Position numbers and translations under genes: made by a program. Positions 62,590 through 64,000 of a stretch of 64,000 bases of DNA are shown here, in pieces. This stretch comes from JACMNW01 sp031406155. Lineage in GTDB: Bacteria; Pseudomonadota; Alphaproteobacteria; Rhodobacterales; Rhodobacteraceae. Location of the stretch: contig JANOGW010000012.1 of NCBI GenBank assembly GCA_031406155.1, positions 62,001-126,000 of the forward strand, given 5' to 3'. Positions within the stretch are counted from its first letter, which is position 1, and every line of letters begins with the position of its first letter. The notes beneath the pieces were generated by a model. That model did no database searches. It was not told where the DNA came from and saw only the letters and a list, made by a program, of their open reading frames with translations.

Positions 62590-64000
62590 TCACAATCCGC
62601 CCCGGAACAACGATCAGCTTTTTCGGCGGCAGCCCGCCCAGAACCTTGATCACAGTCTCATCCGCCAGCACGAGTTTTTCAACCTCGGTCGCGGACATAT
62701 CTTTCGGCACGCTGATTTCTGCCCGCCGCTTGCCATTGATCTGGATTGGCAGGATCACCGTGTCATCCACCTGCAGTGCCGGATCGGCCTTTGGCCAAGG
62801 TGCAGCGGCCACCAGCCCCTCGCCGCCGTGATAAGCCCATATTTCCTCGGCGATATGCGGGGTCATCGGCTGCATCAGTTGCGCCAAAGTGCGGATGGCG
62901 GCCCTCATGATATGGGTCGATCCGTTGGCGCGCGACAGGATGTTGGTGAATTCGTAAAGCTTGGCGATGGCCTTGTTGAAGGTGAAGCTTTCAATCCCGT
63001 GGGTTACATCCTGCACCGCACGAGCGCAGGCGCGGGCAATCGCGTCGTCATCCACGCCCTTGTGATCGGCGGGCATTTCGCCGATGCGCGAACACAAAGC
63101 CCAGACGCGGGCGAGGTGCTTGTGCGTCGCCTCGGCCCCCGATGCGGTCCATTCCACATCGCGTTCAGGCGGGCTGTCCGACAGCACGAACCAGCGCGCG
63201 GTATCGGCGCCGAAGCTTGCGATGATGTTCATCGGGTCGACGACGTTCTTCTTTGATTTCGACATCTTGGCCGATGGGATCACATCCACCGGCGTGCCGT
63301 CCGCCAGTTTTCCATCTGTCACGTCCTCGGGCAAATGATAAATCGGGCGGCCGGCAGCATCGCGGGTGAGGTAAATCTCATGCGTCACCATGCCTTGGGT
63401 GAACAGCGCGTTGAAGGGCTCGATTGCCGACGCGGGCAGATGTCCCGTCTTGTGCATCGCGCGGGCGAAGAAGCGACTGTAAAGCAGGTGCAGGATCGCA
63501 TGCTCCACTCCGCCAATATATTGATCGACGTTCATCCAGTAGGCGGCCTCTTCGGCCACTGTTGGCGTGGTGGCATGCGGGGCGGTGAAGCGGGCGTAGT
63601 ACCACGACGAATCGACGAAGGTGTCCATCGTGTCGGTTTCGCGCCGCGCATTGGCACCGCATTTCGGGCAGCTGCACTGCCGCCACGTCGGGTGCCGGTC
63701 CAGCGGGTTGCCGGGAATGTCGAAGGTCACATCATCGGGCAGTTTGACGGGCAGATTGGCCTTATCCTCTGGCACCACGCCGCAAGTGGCGCAGTGAACC
63801 ACCGGGATAGGGCAGCCCCAATAGCGTTGCCGCGAAATGCCCCAGTCGCGCAGGCGGTAGTTGGTGACACCTTGACCAACGCCTTGTGCCTCGCAAAACG
63901 CGATCGCGGCGGTCACGGCGGCATCACCTGTTTGAACGTCATCGCCGGCGAAACCGCGGATGTAGCGCACCTTTTCAGATTTCATCGGCACGAAGGCTTC
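62576..64000 (-). CDS. leuS: Leucyl-tRNA synthetase, C-terminal part (5' end outside the window)
   Basis: Frame open to the right edge, giving over 475 C-terminal residues. It contains VTNYRLRDWGISRQRYWGCP (HIGH-fold/CP1 neighbour), PVVHCATCGVVPEDKANLPV, CPKCGAN zinc-binding Cys, and the KMSKS motif in SAKMSKSKKNVVDP. The anticodon-binding domain (TPHIAEEIWAYHGGEG) follows. Charges tRNA-Leu. Confidence 0.96.
   Translation of the reverse strand, partial: EAFVPMKSEKVRYIRGFAGDDVQTGDAAVTAAIAFCEAQGVGQGVTNYRLRDWGISRQRYWGCPIPVVHCATCGVVPEDKANLPVKLPDDVTFDIPGNPLDRHPTWRQCSCPKCGANARRETDTMDTFVDSSWYYARFTAPHATTPTVAEEAAYWMNVDQYIGGVEHAILHLLYSRFFARAMHKTGHLPASAIEPFNALFTQGMVTHEIYLTRDAAGRPIYHLPEDVTDGKLADGTPVDVIPSAKMSKSKKNVVDPMNIIASFGADTARWFVLSDSPPERDVEWTASGAEATHKHLARVWALCSRIGEMPADHKGVDDDAIARACARAVQDVTHGIESFTFNKAIAKLYEFTNILSRANGSTHIMRAAIRTLAQLMQPMTPHIAEEIWAYHGGEGLVAAAPWPKADPALQVDDTVILPIQINGKRRAEISVPKDMSATEVEKLVLADETVIKVLGGLPPKKLIVVPGRIVNVVI

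Overview
The window is a chromosomal segment of an alphaproteobacterium, most likely a member of the Rhodobacterales (Roseobacter/Rhodobacter group). The evidence is a GC-rich background, a CcrM-type GANTC methyltransferase, the lipid A order DUF4170-waaA-lpxK, dense four-base (ATGA) gene overlaps, a VPLPA-CTERM surface protein, Hint-domain secreted proteins, an MbfA iron exporter under an Irr-like box, and a leuS-lptE-holA cluster. Most of the window is housekeeping; a few AT-richer or lineage-specific inserts stand out.

Region by region: 0-6.4 kb holds a cut-off flavoprotein coupled to an MscS channel, an SDR, a DUF2125 secreted protein, PmbA and a CysQ-like phosphatase. 6.4-12.1 kb has a DEAD-box helicase with a repetitive basic tail, a GFA-type zinc protein, and the Kdo/lipid A genes. 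12.1-15.6 kb carries a DsbA-like protein, a DUF721 protein, mutY and an AlkB-like hydroxylase. 15.7-17.9 kb is one AT-rich KAP-family NTPase, the clearest foreign gene. 18.1-21.9 kb has ccrM with two GANTC sites in its upstream region, rnhB, a duplicated Cys-motif secreted protein, and a secreted mini-protein overlapping a membrane-anchored winged-helix protein. 21.9-25.9 kb is the glycerol module glpD-glpK with divergent glpR and a matching operator. 26.3-33 kb is a leucine region (leuC, leuD, leuB) interrupted by a VPLPA-CTERM gene, a membrane protein and an exonuclease-like protein.

33-40.8 kb holds three DMT permeases, a tRNA-Pro(CGG), an ornithine cyclodeaminase-like enzyme, a HAD hydrolase, fghA, a nitroreductase and mbfA. 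40.9-49.2 kb has an NYN protein, folC-accD, an MltB-like transglycosylase, rnr, an acetyltransferase and dapE. 49.5-53.5 kb is accessory: two adjacent Hint proteins (the second without the catalytic Cys), a small conserved protein, a broken hicB antitoxin remnant and an unknown AT-richer protein. 53.5-58.9 kb is a polyamine-type ABC importer with an aminobutyraldehyde dehydrogenase, resembling E. coli ydcSTUVW. 59-64 kb has a LysR regulator, a GAF protein, a GST, holA, lptE and the 3' part of leuS.

No CRISPR array, rRNA, complete insertion sequence or integrase was seen. The best candidates for undescribed biology are the KAP NTPase island, the membrane winged-helix protein with its overlapping secreted partner, the duplicated-Cys secreted protein, and the tandem Hint genes. 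None is proven to be a new system by the sequence alone.
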